Shown: positions 53,587-62,684 of the stretch, in pieces
Layout: the number at the start of each line of letters is the position of its first letter
How positions within the stretch are numbered: position 1 is the stretch's first letter
Assembly: GCA_050730675.1 (NCBI GenBank)
Contig: JBOHNM010000003.1
Coordinates: 1 to 63,273, forward strand
Source of the DNA: JBOHNM01 sp050730675
GTDB taxonomy: Bacteria; Planctomycetota; Phycisphaerae; Phycisphaerales; UBA1924
Direction of reading: 5' to 3'
DNA length: 63,273 nt
Position numbers and translations under genes: made by a program
Notes under the pieces: model-generated
Databases searched by the model: none
Told to the model about the DNA's origin: nothing
Seen by the model: the letters and a program-made list of their open reading frames with translations, nothing else

Positions 53587-55806
53587 TCAGACCGTGGGCG
53601 TGGAGGACTGGTATTCCTGTGCGGCCTTGAGGTTCTTGCGCATGTACCCGCCCGCGGAGGCCTTGACGGCGTTGACGACCACGCCCATGAACTCGGCATG
53701 GACATCGGAGAACTGGTCGCGGATGCGGGCGACCATGCCGCGTTTGTCGCTGTTGGCCTTGACGATGAGGATGCACGAATCGACGCGGTTGGCAACCGAG
53801 AGGGCGTCACCGGCGACGATGGCGGGGGCGGTGTCGATGAAGATGAGGTCGTACTTCTCGCCGGCCTCCTTCAGCAGTTGCGACATGGCGTCGGTGCCGA
53901 GGCGCTCGGGCAGGGTGCGCGTGGCGCCCGAGCCTGCGGCGAGCAGGTGGAGGTTGGGCATGCTCGTGGCCTGGACGGCGGCCTCGAGGGTGACCTTGCG
54001 GGCGAGCACATCGCCCAAGCCCGGGCCCTCGCCGAGCTTGAAGACGCGGTGGAGAGCGGGGCGGCGGAAGTTGGCGTCGATCATGAGCACGCGCAGCTCC
54101 GAGGCGGCCGAGCCCATGGCGAGGTTGGCGACGACGGAGGTCGCGCCGGCCTCGGGCATGCCCGAGACGACCAGCAGGCTCTTGTAGCCGGCCTGGTTCA
54201 TGCGCTTGACGATCGGGGCCCGCACGTGGCGGAAGGCCTCGCTGATGGCGCCGGTGGGGGAGTCCCGGAACGCCGTCTCGACCTGGCCGGGGCGCGAAGT
54301 GTCCTCGGTGGCGAGGGGGATGATGCCCAGCAGGCGGACCCGCGGGATCATGACCACGTCCGACGGGCCCTTGACGCGCTGGTCGAACAATTCGCGGAGG
54401 AAGATGACGCCGCCGGTGAGCGCCAGCACGGCCAGCATGCCGAGCGGGAGCATGATGAACAGTTGCGGGAAGTACGGGGCATCGGGCATCTTGCCGTCCT
54501 CGAGTTTGCGGAGGCGGTTGATGCGGTCAGACTTCGAGAGCGAGAGGGCGAGGTTGAGGGTGTCGATCTCCTTGCGCGTCTCCTCGATGCGTTCCTGGAT
54601 GCGGCTGTGCTCGAGCTCGAGGCCCTTGAGGCGGGCGGAGGCCTCGGTGATCTCCATGAGCTTCTTGCCGGCGATGTCCAGGCGGGACTTGTATTCGCGC
54701 AGCTCGGCCTCGGTCGATTCGACCATGCGGCGCTGGCGGTCCACTTCGGCGGCGAAGAGCTTCTTGGAGAGCGTGTCGCGCTGGTGCTCGAGTTCCTTGC
54801 TCGAGGCCTCCAGGCGATTCTTCATTTCGACCAGGCTCTTGTGGTTCTCGCCGAAGTGGCTGAGTTTCATCCGGTCGATCTCGGCCGTCAGGCCCGCGAT
54901 CCGGCTCTTGAGTTCGGCGATGACCGGGTCGCGGTCGACCATGTCCTTGATCTCATCGCTGATGGTGACCGAGTCGTTCTTGATCATGTCCTCGAGGCGC
55001 TTGAGGGTGGACTTGGACATCTCCAGCCGCCCCGTGGCCTCGGCGATGGGCTGCTGCAGCGAGCGGACCTCCTCGGCCTCCTTGGTCTCGCGCGGATCGA
55101 GGTTGGTCATGGTCTGCTCCTTGCGGATGGAGGCCATGGTCGTCTCGAGGCGCGACAGCTCGTTGCGGTACTCCTGCAGGTTCTGCGACAGCGGACCGAC
55201 CGTTCCCGCGCTGGCCAGGTTGTTCTGCCGGCCGTAGTCAGTCCAGAATGCGCCGTGCACGGCGTTGACGATGATGGCGGCGTCCTCACGCCGGCCGGTC
55301 GTGCATGACAGCTCGATCAGCGAGGTGCCGGTGCGCACGTTGGAACTGATCATCTTCTTGAGGGAACGCACGGCGTCCGCCTCGCGGATCTTCTGATCGT
55401 TGTCGAGGAACGACTTGGCCCACGAGGTATCCTTGGCGAGCTGCGGACCGCTGGACTGGATCGCGGCGCGCAGCGTGCGCTCCGACGACATCAGCAGCGA
55501 CTGGGTGAGCATGTTCCGCTCGAACTCCTCGCGGTCAACGAATGCGGCCTCGGGCTGCTTGGGGTCCTGGATCGGGGGCAGGCCCTGATAGACGACCGTC
55601 GAGCGGTAGAGCGGAGAGGTGTACAGCAGCGCGAAGTAGGCGGAGATGCCCACGATGCCGCCGAGGCAGACGGCCCCCAGCAGCCACCACTTGTACTGCT
55701 TGACGATCTTGACCGGGTCAATGGCGACGCCGCCGCCCGCGGCGCTCGGCGCAGGGGCCGGGCGCGGCGCAGGGACTGGACGTTGGGCGGTAGTCGGGCT
55801 GCTCAT
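53587..55806 (-). CDS. Wzz/Wzc-like polysaccharide chain-length protein with degenerate tyrosine-kinase domain
   Basis: 739 residues. Pro/Ala-rich cytoplasmic N-terminus, first membrane helix at about 40-62 (WWLLGAVCLGGIVGISAYFALLY), a long periplasmic coiled coil (about 190-430), and a second helix near 445-465 (LFIMLPLGMLAVLALTGGVIFL). The cytoplasmic domain resembles BY-kinases: Walker A' VLMIDANFRRP (Asp577) and Walker B LIFIDTAPAIVAGDA (Asp658) are present. The P-loop reads SGMPEAGATSVVANLA (from residue 548), where active kinases have PGxGKS/T: the Lys is Ala555. Two Tyr remain near the C-terminus (GGYMRKN, QEYQSS). It probably controls polymer length or export without normal kinase activity. 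AAGGA lies 8 nt before ATG 55806. Confidence 0.85.
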   Translation of the reverse strand: MSSPTTAQRPVPAPRPAPAPSAAGGGVAIDPVKIVKQYKWWLLGAVCLGGIVGISAYFALLYTSPLYRSTVVYQGLPPIQDPKQPEAAFVDREEFERNMLTQSLLMSSERTLRAAIQSSGPQLAKDTSWAKSFLDNDQKIREADAVRSLKKMISSNVRTGTSLIELSCTTGRREDAAIIVNAVHGAFWTDYGRQNNLASAGTVGPLSQNLQEYRNELSRLETTMASIRKEQTMTNLDPRETKEAEEVRSLQQPIAEATGRLEMSKSTLKRLEDMIKNDSVTISDEIKDMVDRDPVIAELKSRIAGLTAEIDRMKLSHFGENHKSLVEMKNRLEASSKELEHQRDTLSKKLFAAEVDRQRRMVESTEAELREYKSRLDIAGKKLMEITEASARLKGLELEHSRIQERIEETRKEIDTLNLALSLSKSDRINRLRKLEDGKMPDAPYFPQLFIMLPLGMLAVLALTGGVIFLRELFDQRVKGPSDVVMIPRVRLLGIIPLATEDTSRPGQVETAFRDSPTGAISEAFRHVRAPIVKRMNQAGYKSLLVVSGMPEAGATSVVANLAMGSAASELRVLMIDANFRRPALHRVFKLGEGPGLGDVLARKVTLEAAVQATSMPNLHLLAAGSGATRTLPERLGTDAMSQLLKEAGEKYDLIFIDTAPAIVAGDALSVANRVDSCILIVKANSDKRGMVARIRDQFSDVHAEFMGVVVNAVKASAGGYMRKNLKAAQEYQSSTPTV

Positions 55807-55899
55807 GATTCGTTCCTTGCCTCGGCGGCGCGGGGGTGGTGCCCAGCGCAGGGGGTCATTCTTGGACCATCGGACTGTCGTTTCCGGGTTGGTATGGCA

Positions 55900-58800
55900 T
55901 CAAGTCGGGCTATCGAGCAGGCGTTTGAGCTGGTCAAGTTCGTCCGGGTAGCGTTTCTTGATCTCGTTACCGATGCTGGTCCCCGACTGGATGAGGTTCT
56001 GCAGTTCGCGGTACAGAGCATCGGCTGCCAAGCGATCCTTCTTTTTCAGTTTGACCTCGGTCAGGTGAATGAGCGGAGCCGCCCGTTCCACCGGGTTGCT
56101 CGCCGCGGCCACACCGGCGGTCAGGATCTGGTCCGCCTTGTCCAGTTGGTCCAGGGCCAGATAAGTCTGGCCGAGCGTGTCGATGTAGCCGGTGCGGTCG
56201 GGGACGATCTGCACGGCCCGCTCGGCCATGGGAAGGGCCTCGCTGGCGCGATTGAGATGCTTGGCGAGCAGGTAGGCGAGGTTGTTGAGCGCCTCGGAGT
56301 TATCGGGCTGGAGTTCCAGGCAGCGGCGCCAGTAGCGCTCGGCCTCGGGGTACTGCTTGGCGCCGTACCTGGCCGAGCCGACCAGGTGGTTGGCGTTGGC
56401 GGCGATGGGCACGGTGGACGAAGAGCACAATTTTGTGAGATCTTCCACGGCCGCCGCCGAGACCTTGGGGTCTGCGGACTGCGAGCCGCGGGCGCCGAGC
56501 TGCAGCCGCATCGCCTCGGTGTGGCCCCCCGGGGGGGCGATTTCCTTGAAGACGACCAACGCGTCCTCGACGTTCTGAAAGAGCATCTGGGCGCACAGGA
56601 CCAGCACACTGTTGCACTCGTTGAGGTCGTTGCCCTTGATCACGGTGAGCATCTGGCGCAGGTCGTTCTTCATGTCCTCCGGACGCTTGTCGAGCCGGCG
56701 GACCATGGCGCGGCAGACCAGCAGCATGCCGTTCTTGTCGGTGTTGATCGCGGGCTCGGCGAGCACCTTGCTGGCCGTCTCCAGGTCTGCGGGCGTCTTG
56801 CGGACCAGCGCGTCGATGTAGTTCTTGGCATTGGCGACGGTCTTGTTCTTGTCCCAGACGGTCTTGAACTCGCTCGCCGCGCCGTTGAAGTTCTGCTGGA
56901 TCATGTAGATCTCGCCCGTGATGTTCGGCCACGAGAGTTCGTCGGGGGCGATCTTTTTGCCTTCCTGCAGCTCGACCAGCGCGGGGCCGAGCTGGTTGTT
57001 GGCCACCAGCACGCGGACGAGCGTCACGCGCAGGTCGATGCTCTTGGGCTCGAGGGTGAGGCCCTCGCGCAGAACGCCCACACCGCGGTCAAAGTTGCGC
57101 TTGCGCAGGTACGCGTACGACAGCGGCACGCGTGCGCCGGGGTACTTCGGCTCGATCTTCAGCACATGCTCCAGGTCCTCGATCTGAAGATCCAGGGCCG
57201 CCGGGTCGTTCGCACGGAACTGTGCCCGTTGGAAGTAGGCCATCGGGTTGCCGGCGTCGGCGGCGACCGCCTCGTCGAGAAGCTTGGTGGCCTTGGCGGT
57301 GTCCTTGGCGTCCAGCGCCGCCCGGGCCATCAGGATCAGCAGCGCCTGGTCGAGCTTCTGCCCTTTGGCGGTCCGATCGGCGGCGATCTTGGCCAGCAAC
57401 GTGTCGGCATCGGCGGGTTTGCTGCCGCGCAGCATGGTCTCGGCCAGCCGCAGCCCGAGGTTGCCCGTCGTATCCGGGATGGTGTCATAGATGGTCTGGT
57501 AGATCGGCAGGGCCTTGTCGTACATCGACAGGCGGAAGTACATGTCCGCCAGCTCGCGCGAGGCGGGCAACTCATCCTTGGGCTCGACGGCCTGGCCTTT
57601 GACCAGCACCTGCTCGGCCAGGGTGAAGTTGTTGAGGTCCATCAGCAACCGCGCGAATCCGGCATGGACGCGCCCGGCACGGGCGGTCTCGGGCACACTG
57701 GCGACCAACCGCTCGAACGCGGCGAGCGCCCCGGGTTGGTCTTTCTTGAGCGAAAGGACCGCGGCTTCGAGGGCCGTGAGCGGCACCTGCTCGTTGGGGG
57801 GCAGGTTCATGGTCTTGAGCTTGCTCACGACGGCGTCGGCCTGCTCGGTCTTGCGCGTCATCACGGCGTTGCGGGCCAGCTCGATGGCGTTCTGCGTGTT
57901 GGACGGATTGGCGGCGAAGATGCGGGCCCTCCGCTCCATCGCCTTGTCCTTGTCGCCCATCTCGAATTCGAGCGTCAACCACTGGTTGATGAAGGCGGCG
58001 TCGTTGGCGCCCAGCAGCGACTTCTCGCGGCAGAACGCCAGCGCATCAGGGGCGCGTCCGGTCGTGACGAGCGCCTGCGTGTAGAGCGAGATCGCCACCG
58101 CGTCGGTCGGGCTGATCTGCAACGCACGCTCGAGCGAGCCGATCGCGGGGATCATCTGGCCGTTCTGCATCTGCATCTGGCCGAGCATGCGCCACGCGGC
58201 GGGGTTGAGCGAGTCCATCTCGGTGGCGCGCTGCGCGGCCGCGGAGGCCTCCTTCATCTTGCCCTGCGCTCCCAGCAACTGCATCTCGAAGATCAGCCCG
58301 TTCAGCCGATCGACGTTGTTCTTCTTGGCAAGGTCGGCGATGCGGGCGGCCTCGACGAAGTCCTTCTTGGCGATGGCGCGATCGAACTGGGCGCCGATGA
58401 CCAGCGGGTTCTCCGGCGACAGCTTGGTCAACTCCTCGAGGAACTTCTCGGCGAGATCGTTCCGACCATAACCCTTCGCCAGCAGGTACTTCTGCACGGC
58501 CTTGTTCTCGGGGGTCAGGTTGGTCGCCGCGTCGATCTCCGCGATGCCGTCGGCGAGCGGGTCGGTGGAGGCGAGGGACTTCTGGAGCTTGACGAGGATC
58601 TCGTTGCCGGGGAACTTCACCAGGCCGCGGTCAACCATCTTGGCGGCCGGCTCGCGCTCGGCGATGCGGGCCAGAGCCGTGGCGAGCAGCGCGACCTGGC
58701 GAGCCTCGGTGACGCTGGCCTCGGCGTCCAGGAGGATCTTGGTCGCGCCGGGCATGTCGGGGTTCGTGTCGTTGACTTTCTTCTGTGCCTGGCTGATGGC

Positions 58801-60516
58801 CTTGAAGATGGGGTCGGTCGAGTCCTCGCCGCCCCTGACCTTCTTGACCATGTCGAGGTTGGTCTGCACGAACTCGCTGTTGGGGTTGAGGCGCAGCGCG
58901 CTCTCGTACAGCTCCTGGGTGCGCGGCAGGTTGTTGAGGCGGAACTCGACGTCGGCGAGCTCGACCATCGCGGTGTAGTTGTTGCGGTCGAGCTCGAGCA
59001 CGCGTTCGTAGAGGTTGCGGGCCTCGCCGATGGTGTTCTGCCGGCGCATCACATCGGCCAGCAGGAGCATGGCGGTGATGTCGCTGCGCTGGGTGAGCTG
59101 CACGTAATCGTTGAGTTCGCGCCGGGCCTCGACCAGGTCGTTGCGTGCGTACGCCAGCTTGCCGTTGAGCAGCTTGCGCGTGCGTTCCTCGATGTTGGTG
59201 CGGCTCTTGGTCTTCTCGTTGAGTTCGTCGGCAAGCTTGAGTGCGCCGGCGATTTCCGTCCGGGCTTTCTCCTTGCCCGCGTCGTCGGTGGCCATGGCAA
59301 GCCGTGACCGCGCCTGGTCCCACTTGGAAAGCGCCGCCTGCACCTGCTGCGCCGCGGCCATGTCGCGCAGGCGCATGAGTGCCCACCCTTCCGGGCAGAC
59401 CGGCAGGTCGGGCAGGTCGATCACCTTCTGCAGCCGCTCGATCGCCTCGTCCGCACGCCCCGCGCCGAGCGAGGTCGATGCTTTGGCAAGCAGGTACCAG
59501 CAGTTGTTCGGGCGGTTGACCAGCATCCGGTCGAGGATCGCCGAGGCCTGGTCGGGCGAATCGGTGATCCCGGTGCGCAGGCCAAAATCCGCCGCGCGGC
59601 TGACCAGCCCGTCGTCGAACGCGTTGGGGTCCTCTTTCTTCAGCGCGTCGAAGATCGACTGAGCACGCGGCTGCAGCGACGTGAAGACCTGGGCGACGGT
59701 GCTGTTCGGCGGCGGCTTCATGAACACCTGCAGCAGTTCCACCTCCGCGAGCGCCGCGAGGGCGTAGGGCGCGGGCGGATGCTCGGCGACAAACTTGTCG
59801 AGCAGTGCCTTGGCCTCGGCGGTCTGCTGCTCGGCCCGTCCGACGTCCTTGATCTGCATGGAATTTCGGGCGGCGATCCGCAGCCAGTCCGCGATGCCGG
59901 CGACCGCGAGCTGGTCCCCCGGGTCGGCCTTGAGCGCCGCCTCGAGGTCATCCCGGATGCCCTGGCGGTCGGCGTCGGTCATCTCGAAGTTCTGGCTGAG
60001 CTGGGATAGGTGGGCCAGTCCGCGGTACCTGCGCAACTGGTCGCGGGCCGGGTCGGTCGCGGGGACCTTCTCCATGATCCGGTCCACATCTCCGGCAAAT
60101 GCACCCCAGCGGGTCGCGTCCCCGCCGAAACGGCGCAGGTCCGCCATCTGCTCGTCGAGGTACTCGCGCTGCGCTGGAACGCTGGCGGTCTCCACCTCCG
60201 ACAGCCGGCGCTTGATCATGTAGTACGAATCGAGCCGCTCGCGGTAGCCGAGCTGGGTCTCGGGCTTGGTCTTCATGAGCAGGGTCAGCCACCGACGCAG
60301 ATAGGTCGCGCTGTTGGGGTCCTTGTTGACGGCTCGCGCCATCGCCCGCTGCGCACCCTCGTAGTCCCCCTTGGTCTCGAGTTCCTCCGACAGCTGCACG
60401 TTCTGTTGCGGGCCTTTCTTGATCATCTTGACCGACAGAACGGCGGCGCCGATGCCGACCGCCAGGAGCGAGCCGGCCAAGATCGCCACGAACTTCACGT
60501 TGACTTTGGATGCCAT
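55900..60516 (-). CDS. Giant TPR protein of the exosortase/EPS locus
   Basis: 1,538 residues. An N-terminal membrane anchor (FVAILAGSLLAVGIGAAVLSV, residues 9-29) without lipobox is followed by tetratricopeptide repeats over almost the whole length (ELETKGDYEGAQRAMARAVNKDPN at the start; YWRRCLELQPDNSEALNNLAYLLA near the end, followed by AERAVQIVPDRTGYIDTLGQTYLALDQ). Such long TPR proteins accompany exosortase/PEP-CTERM loci (PrsT type) and cellulose or alginate secretion, where they scaffold envelope-spanning export. It lies between the exosortase and Wzc-like genes on one strand. AAGGAA lies 8 nt before ATG 60516. The partner and path through the envelope are inferred only from context. Confidence 0.8.
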   Translation of the reverse strand: MASKVNVKFVAILAGSLLAVGIGAAVLSVKMIKKGPQQNVQLSEELETKGDYEGAQRAMARAVNKDPNSATYLRRWLTLLMKTKPETQLGYRERLDSYYMIKRRLSEVETASVPAQREYLDEQMADLRRFGGDATRWGAFAGDVDRIMEKVPATDPARDQLRRYRGLAHLSQLSQNFEMTDADRQGIRDDLEAALKADPGDQLAVAGIADWLRIAARNSMQIKDVGRAEQQTAEAKALLDKFVAEHPPAPYALAALAEVELLQVFMKPPPNSTVAQVFTSLQPRAQSIFDALKKEDPNAFDDGLVSRAADFGLRTGITDSPDQASAILDRMLVNRPNNCWYLLAKASTSLGAGRADEAIERLQKVIDLPDLPVCPEGWALMRLRDMAAAQQVQAALSKWDQARSRLAMATDDAGKEKARTEIAGALKLADELNEKTKSRTNIEERTRKLLNGKLAYARNDLVEARRELNDYVQLTQRSDITAMLLLADVMRRQNTIGEARNLYERVLELDRNNYTAMVELADVEFRLNNLPRTQELYESALRLNPNSEFVQTNLDMVKKVRGGEDSTDPIFKAISQAQKKVNDTNPDMPGATKILLDAEASVTEARQVALLATALARIAEREPAAKMVDRGLVKFPGNEILVKLQKSLASTDPLADGIAEIDAATNLTPENKAVQKYLLAKGYGRNDLAEKFLEELTKLSPENPLVIGAQFDRAIAKKDFVEAARIADLAKKNNVDRLNGLIFEMQLLGAQGKMKEASAAAQRATEMDSLNPAAWRMLGQMQMQNGQMIPAIGSLERALQISPTDAVAISLYTQALVTTGRAPDALAFCREKSLLGANDAAFINQWLTLEFEMGDKDKAMERRARIFAANPSNTQNAIELARNAVMTRKTEQADAVVSKLKTMNLPPNEQVPLTALEAAVLSLKKDQPGALAAFERLVASVPETARAGRVHAGFARLLMDLNNFTLAEQVLVKGQAVEPKDELPASRELADMYFRLSMYDKALPIYQTIYDTIPDTTGNLGLRLAETMLRGSKPADADTLLAKIAADRTAKGQKLDQALLILMARAALDAKDTAKATKLLDEAVAADAGNPMAYFQRAQFRANDPAALDLQIEDLEHVLKIEPKYPGARVPLSYAYLRKRNFDRGVGVLREGLTLEPKSIDLRVTLVRVLVANNQLGPALVELQEGKKIAPDELSWPNITGEIYMIQQNFNGAASEFKTVWDKNKTVANAKNYIDALVRKTPADLETASKVLAEPAINTDKNGMLLVCRAMVRRLDKRPEDMKNDLRQMLTVIKGNDLNECNSVLVLCAQMLFQNVEDALVVFKEIAPPGGHTEAMRLQLGARGSQSADPKVSAAAVEDLTKLCSSSTVPIAANANHLVGSARYGAKQYPEAERYWRRCLELQPDNSEALNNLAYLLAKHLNRASEALPMAERAVQIVPDRTGYIDTLGQTYLALDQLDKADQILTAGVAAASNPVERAAPLIHLTEVKLKKKDRLAADALYRELQNLIQSGTSIGNEIKKRYPDELDQLKRLLDSPT

Positions 60517-60603
60517 CTGTCGGTTCCTTCTGCGAGGTCGCCTCTGGGCGATCAGGGTCGTTATCGGCCGGTGCGTGACCGGATTGAAGCACCGCGGGCC
60601 CGA

Positions 60604-62475
60604 TCAGCCGCCTTTTCGAGGAGGCGCCGTCGCTTTGGCCTTGGCGGAGCGGGGATTGTCTGGGGGGAAGCGGCCCGCCTCCACCTCGGACCAGTCCGGA
60701 ACGCAGCGCATGATCTCCGGCAGCAGCTCTTCGAGCACGCTGGTCGCGATCTCGGAGAACTCCTGCGCAGAAAGTGCCTGCCCGACCGAGATCTGGACTT
60801 TCAAGTAGAAGGCATAGTCATCTTCGAGCTTGAATGCGAGCGACCGCACGTCCTCGGCGCTGGCGCAGTGCCCGCCGTTGGCGATGAAGAAGTAGCCGCC
60901 GGTTTGACGGGCGCCCCCCTTGCCCTCAAAGACCGAGACGCGCATGGCCAGGTCCTGGGCGTTGCGGGGCAGGTGCACCGGCGCGCCGTCGCCGTCGGTA
61001 TAGCGGGCGTCGGGCTTCGAGGCCCACTCGGCGACGCCGGCTTTGGTGCCGGGGAGTGGCGTCCAAGCCGCGGTGTCCAAGCGGATAGGCACGGAGTTGA
61101 ATGTGTCGATCAGATTCAGACCCGCCGCAACGTTGCAGCGCTCCTGTACGTGCGGGATCGTGTCGATCTGCCCCGTGTAGTACGCCAAGTGCAGGTTGAG
61201 GCGGGCTGGGGGCTTGCCCTTGGCCGGCTTCTTCTGGATGTAGTCGCGGGACAGGTAGTTTGGAGTTCCGAGCTCGTCCACATACTCCTCCGAGTAGTGG
61301 GCATCCGGACCGATGCGCTGCCAACTGGCGGTCTGCGCCGGGATGCTTGAAACCTGACGATTTCCCGGCGCGTCGATCTTGAGCTTCTTGAGATGGATGC
61401 CGAGCGTGGTGACCGCCGCCTGCAGGCCCACGGCCGCGGCCAGCATCACCACGAACGGAACGTAGAAAGACGGGCGGCGCACGAACGCCCAGTCCACGCG
61501 GGCCGCCATCGGCTTGCGCGACACGGGCTTGCCGGCGGCGACGGGCTTGGGCTTGGCCGCCCCGGCCTCCGGCGTTTCGACCACGAGCTTGTTGAGCGCC
61601 CAGACGATGCCCATGTAGAGGAAAAACGCGGGCACCAGCAGGATGGTGCCGATCAGCATGTGCGCCTGCCCCTGCGCGAACGAGGGGTTGTAGAGCGAGC
61701 CGACTCCCAGCACCGCCACGCGAACGACGTTCATCAGCAGCGCCACCGGCACCGCCAGCAGGATCAGCGCCGTCCGCTGCCACCAGTGCTTGACGCCCAC
61801 CAGCGCCACCGCCACGCCCAGGGCAGCGAACGCGATGACCATCCGCATCCCGCTGCACGCTTGGGCCACGTCCAGCGGCGACACCACGCCGGTTTCGCCG
61901 TTGACCACCTCGAGCGAGTAGCCCGAGATCGAGGTGTTCACGCCGAGCATGTTCAGCAGCACGTACGCCCCGTACGCGGCGAAGAGCTGGAGCTTGAACG
62001 TCACCCGCAGCATGATCATCTGCGCGACCGTGACACCGAAGACGAGATACGCGATCGGCAGCAGCAACTGCAGGGTGATACGCGGCCCAGTGGTCAGCAG
62101 CACCATGCCGAAGAGCGTGAGGATCGCCGCCCAGCCTTGCCCCATGTGGTTGTTGGCCGGGCCGATCTGAAAGAAGACATATGCGCACACGCCCAGCACC
62201 ATCGGGATCAGGCCCGGCCAGAACAACTCGCTGGGCAGGCGGGAGAGCTTCTCGCGCTGCTGCCAGATCACATACAGACTGATGAGCGGCACGAAGTAGG
62301 CGTGCGACCAGTCGCCCGAGCCCCAGCTCAGCAGGTGCTGGGTGTAGAAGAACGTGTGGAACATCGCGACAAACGCCGCGCCCAGCAGGGTTGCCTGCAC
62401 CAGGCCGGTGGCCGACAACAGCCCGGTCGACGCGGGTGGAGCAACGGCCGGTTTGGCACTGGGAATCGCTGACAC
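60604..62475 (-). CDS. Exosortase with C-terminal EpsI-like domain
   Basis: 623 residues from GTG 62475; the open frame runs to 62652, but the family begins near residue 25 of this start. Eight or more membrane helices. The exosortase triad is visible: Cys207 in LDVAQACSGMRMV, Arg252 in LLMNVVRVAVLG and His272 in QGQAHMLIGTILL. Also typical are WGSGDWSHAYFVPLISLYV near residue 50. After about residue 380 a soluble EpsI-like domain follows (YYTGQIDTIPHVQERCNVAAG ... GGYFFIANGG), as in fused exosortase/EpsI proteins. Exosortases cleave and anchor proteins with PEP-CTERM-like tails; no such tail occurs in this window. Subfamily not assigned. Confidence 0.85.
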   Translation of the reverse strand: MSAIPSAKPAVAPPASTGLLSATGLVQATLLGAAFVAMFHTFFYTQHLLSWGSGDWSHAYFVPLISLYVIWQQREKLSRLPSELFWPGLIPMVLGVCAYVFFQIGPANNHMGQGWAAILTLFGMVLLTTGPRITLQLLLPIAYLVFGVTVAQMIMLRVTFKLQLFAAYGAYVLLNMLGVNTSISGYSLEVVNGETGVVSPLDVAQACSGMRMVIAFAALGVAVALVGVKHWWQRTALILLAVPVALLMNVVRVAVLGVGSLYNPSFAQGQAHMLIGTILLVPAFFLYMGIVWALNKLVVETPEAGAAKPKPVAAGKPVSRKPMAARVDWAFVRRPSFYVPFVVMLAAAVGLQAAVTTLGIHLKKLKIDAPGNRQVSSIPAQTASWQRIGPDAHYSEEYVDELGTPNYLSRDYIQKKPAKGKPPARLNLHLAYYTGQIDTIPHVQERCNVAAGLNLIDTFNSVPIRLDTAAWTPLPGTKAGVAEWASKPDARYTDGDGAPVHLPRNAQDLAMRVSVFEGKGGARQTGGYFFIANGGHCASAEDVRSLAFKLEDDYAFYLKVQISVGQALSAQEFSEIATSVLEELLPEIMRCVPDWSEVEAGRFPPDNPRSAKAKATAPPRKGG

Positions 62476-62684
62476 GGTCGGGGATCTCTCCGTCCGAGAC
62501 TCCGGCCGGCGGGCGCGGCCGATGTGGACACCTACGTACCCCGCGGTATCTGGTTCACGTCTTCCAATGACAGCCTGACCACGGCCGCGATCCATCGCGG
62601 CGAACAACCCCCTACATCGGGCCGGTCCGACACCGGCGTGAGCGGGCTGCAAGCGCTTTCGCTACCCCGCCACGTGCCCGGGGA

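Noticed and set aside
55783..59307. 1,174-codon open frame on + opposite the TPR gene
   Set aside because: Complement of a convincing TPR protein; His/Arg/Gly/Leu-rich sequence with no domain.
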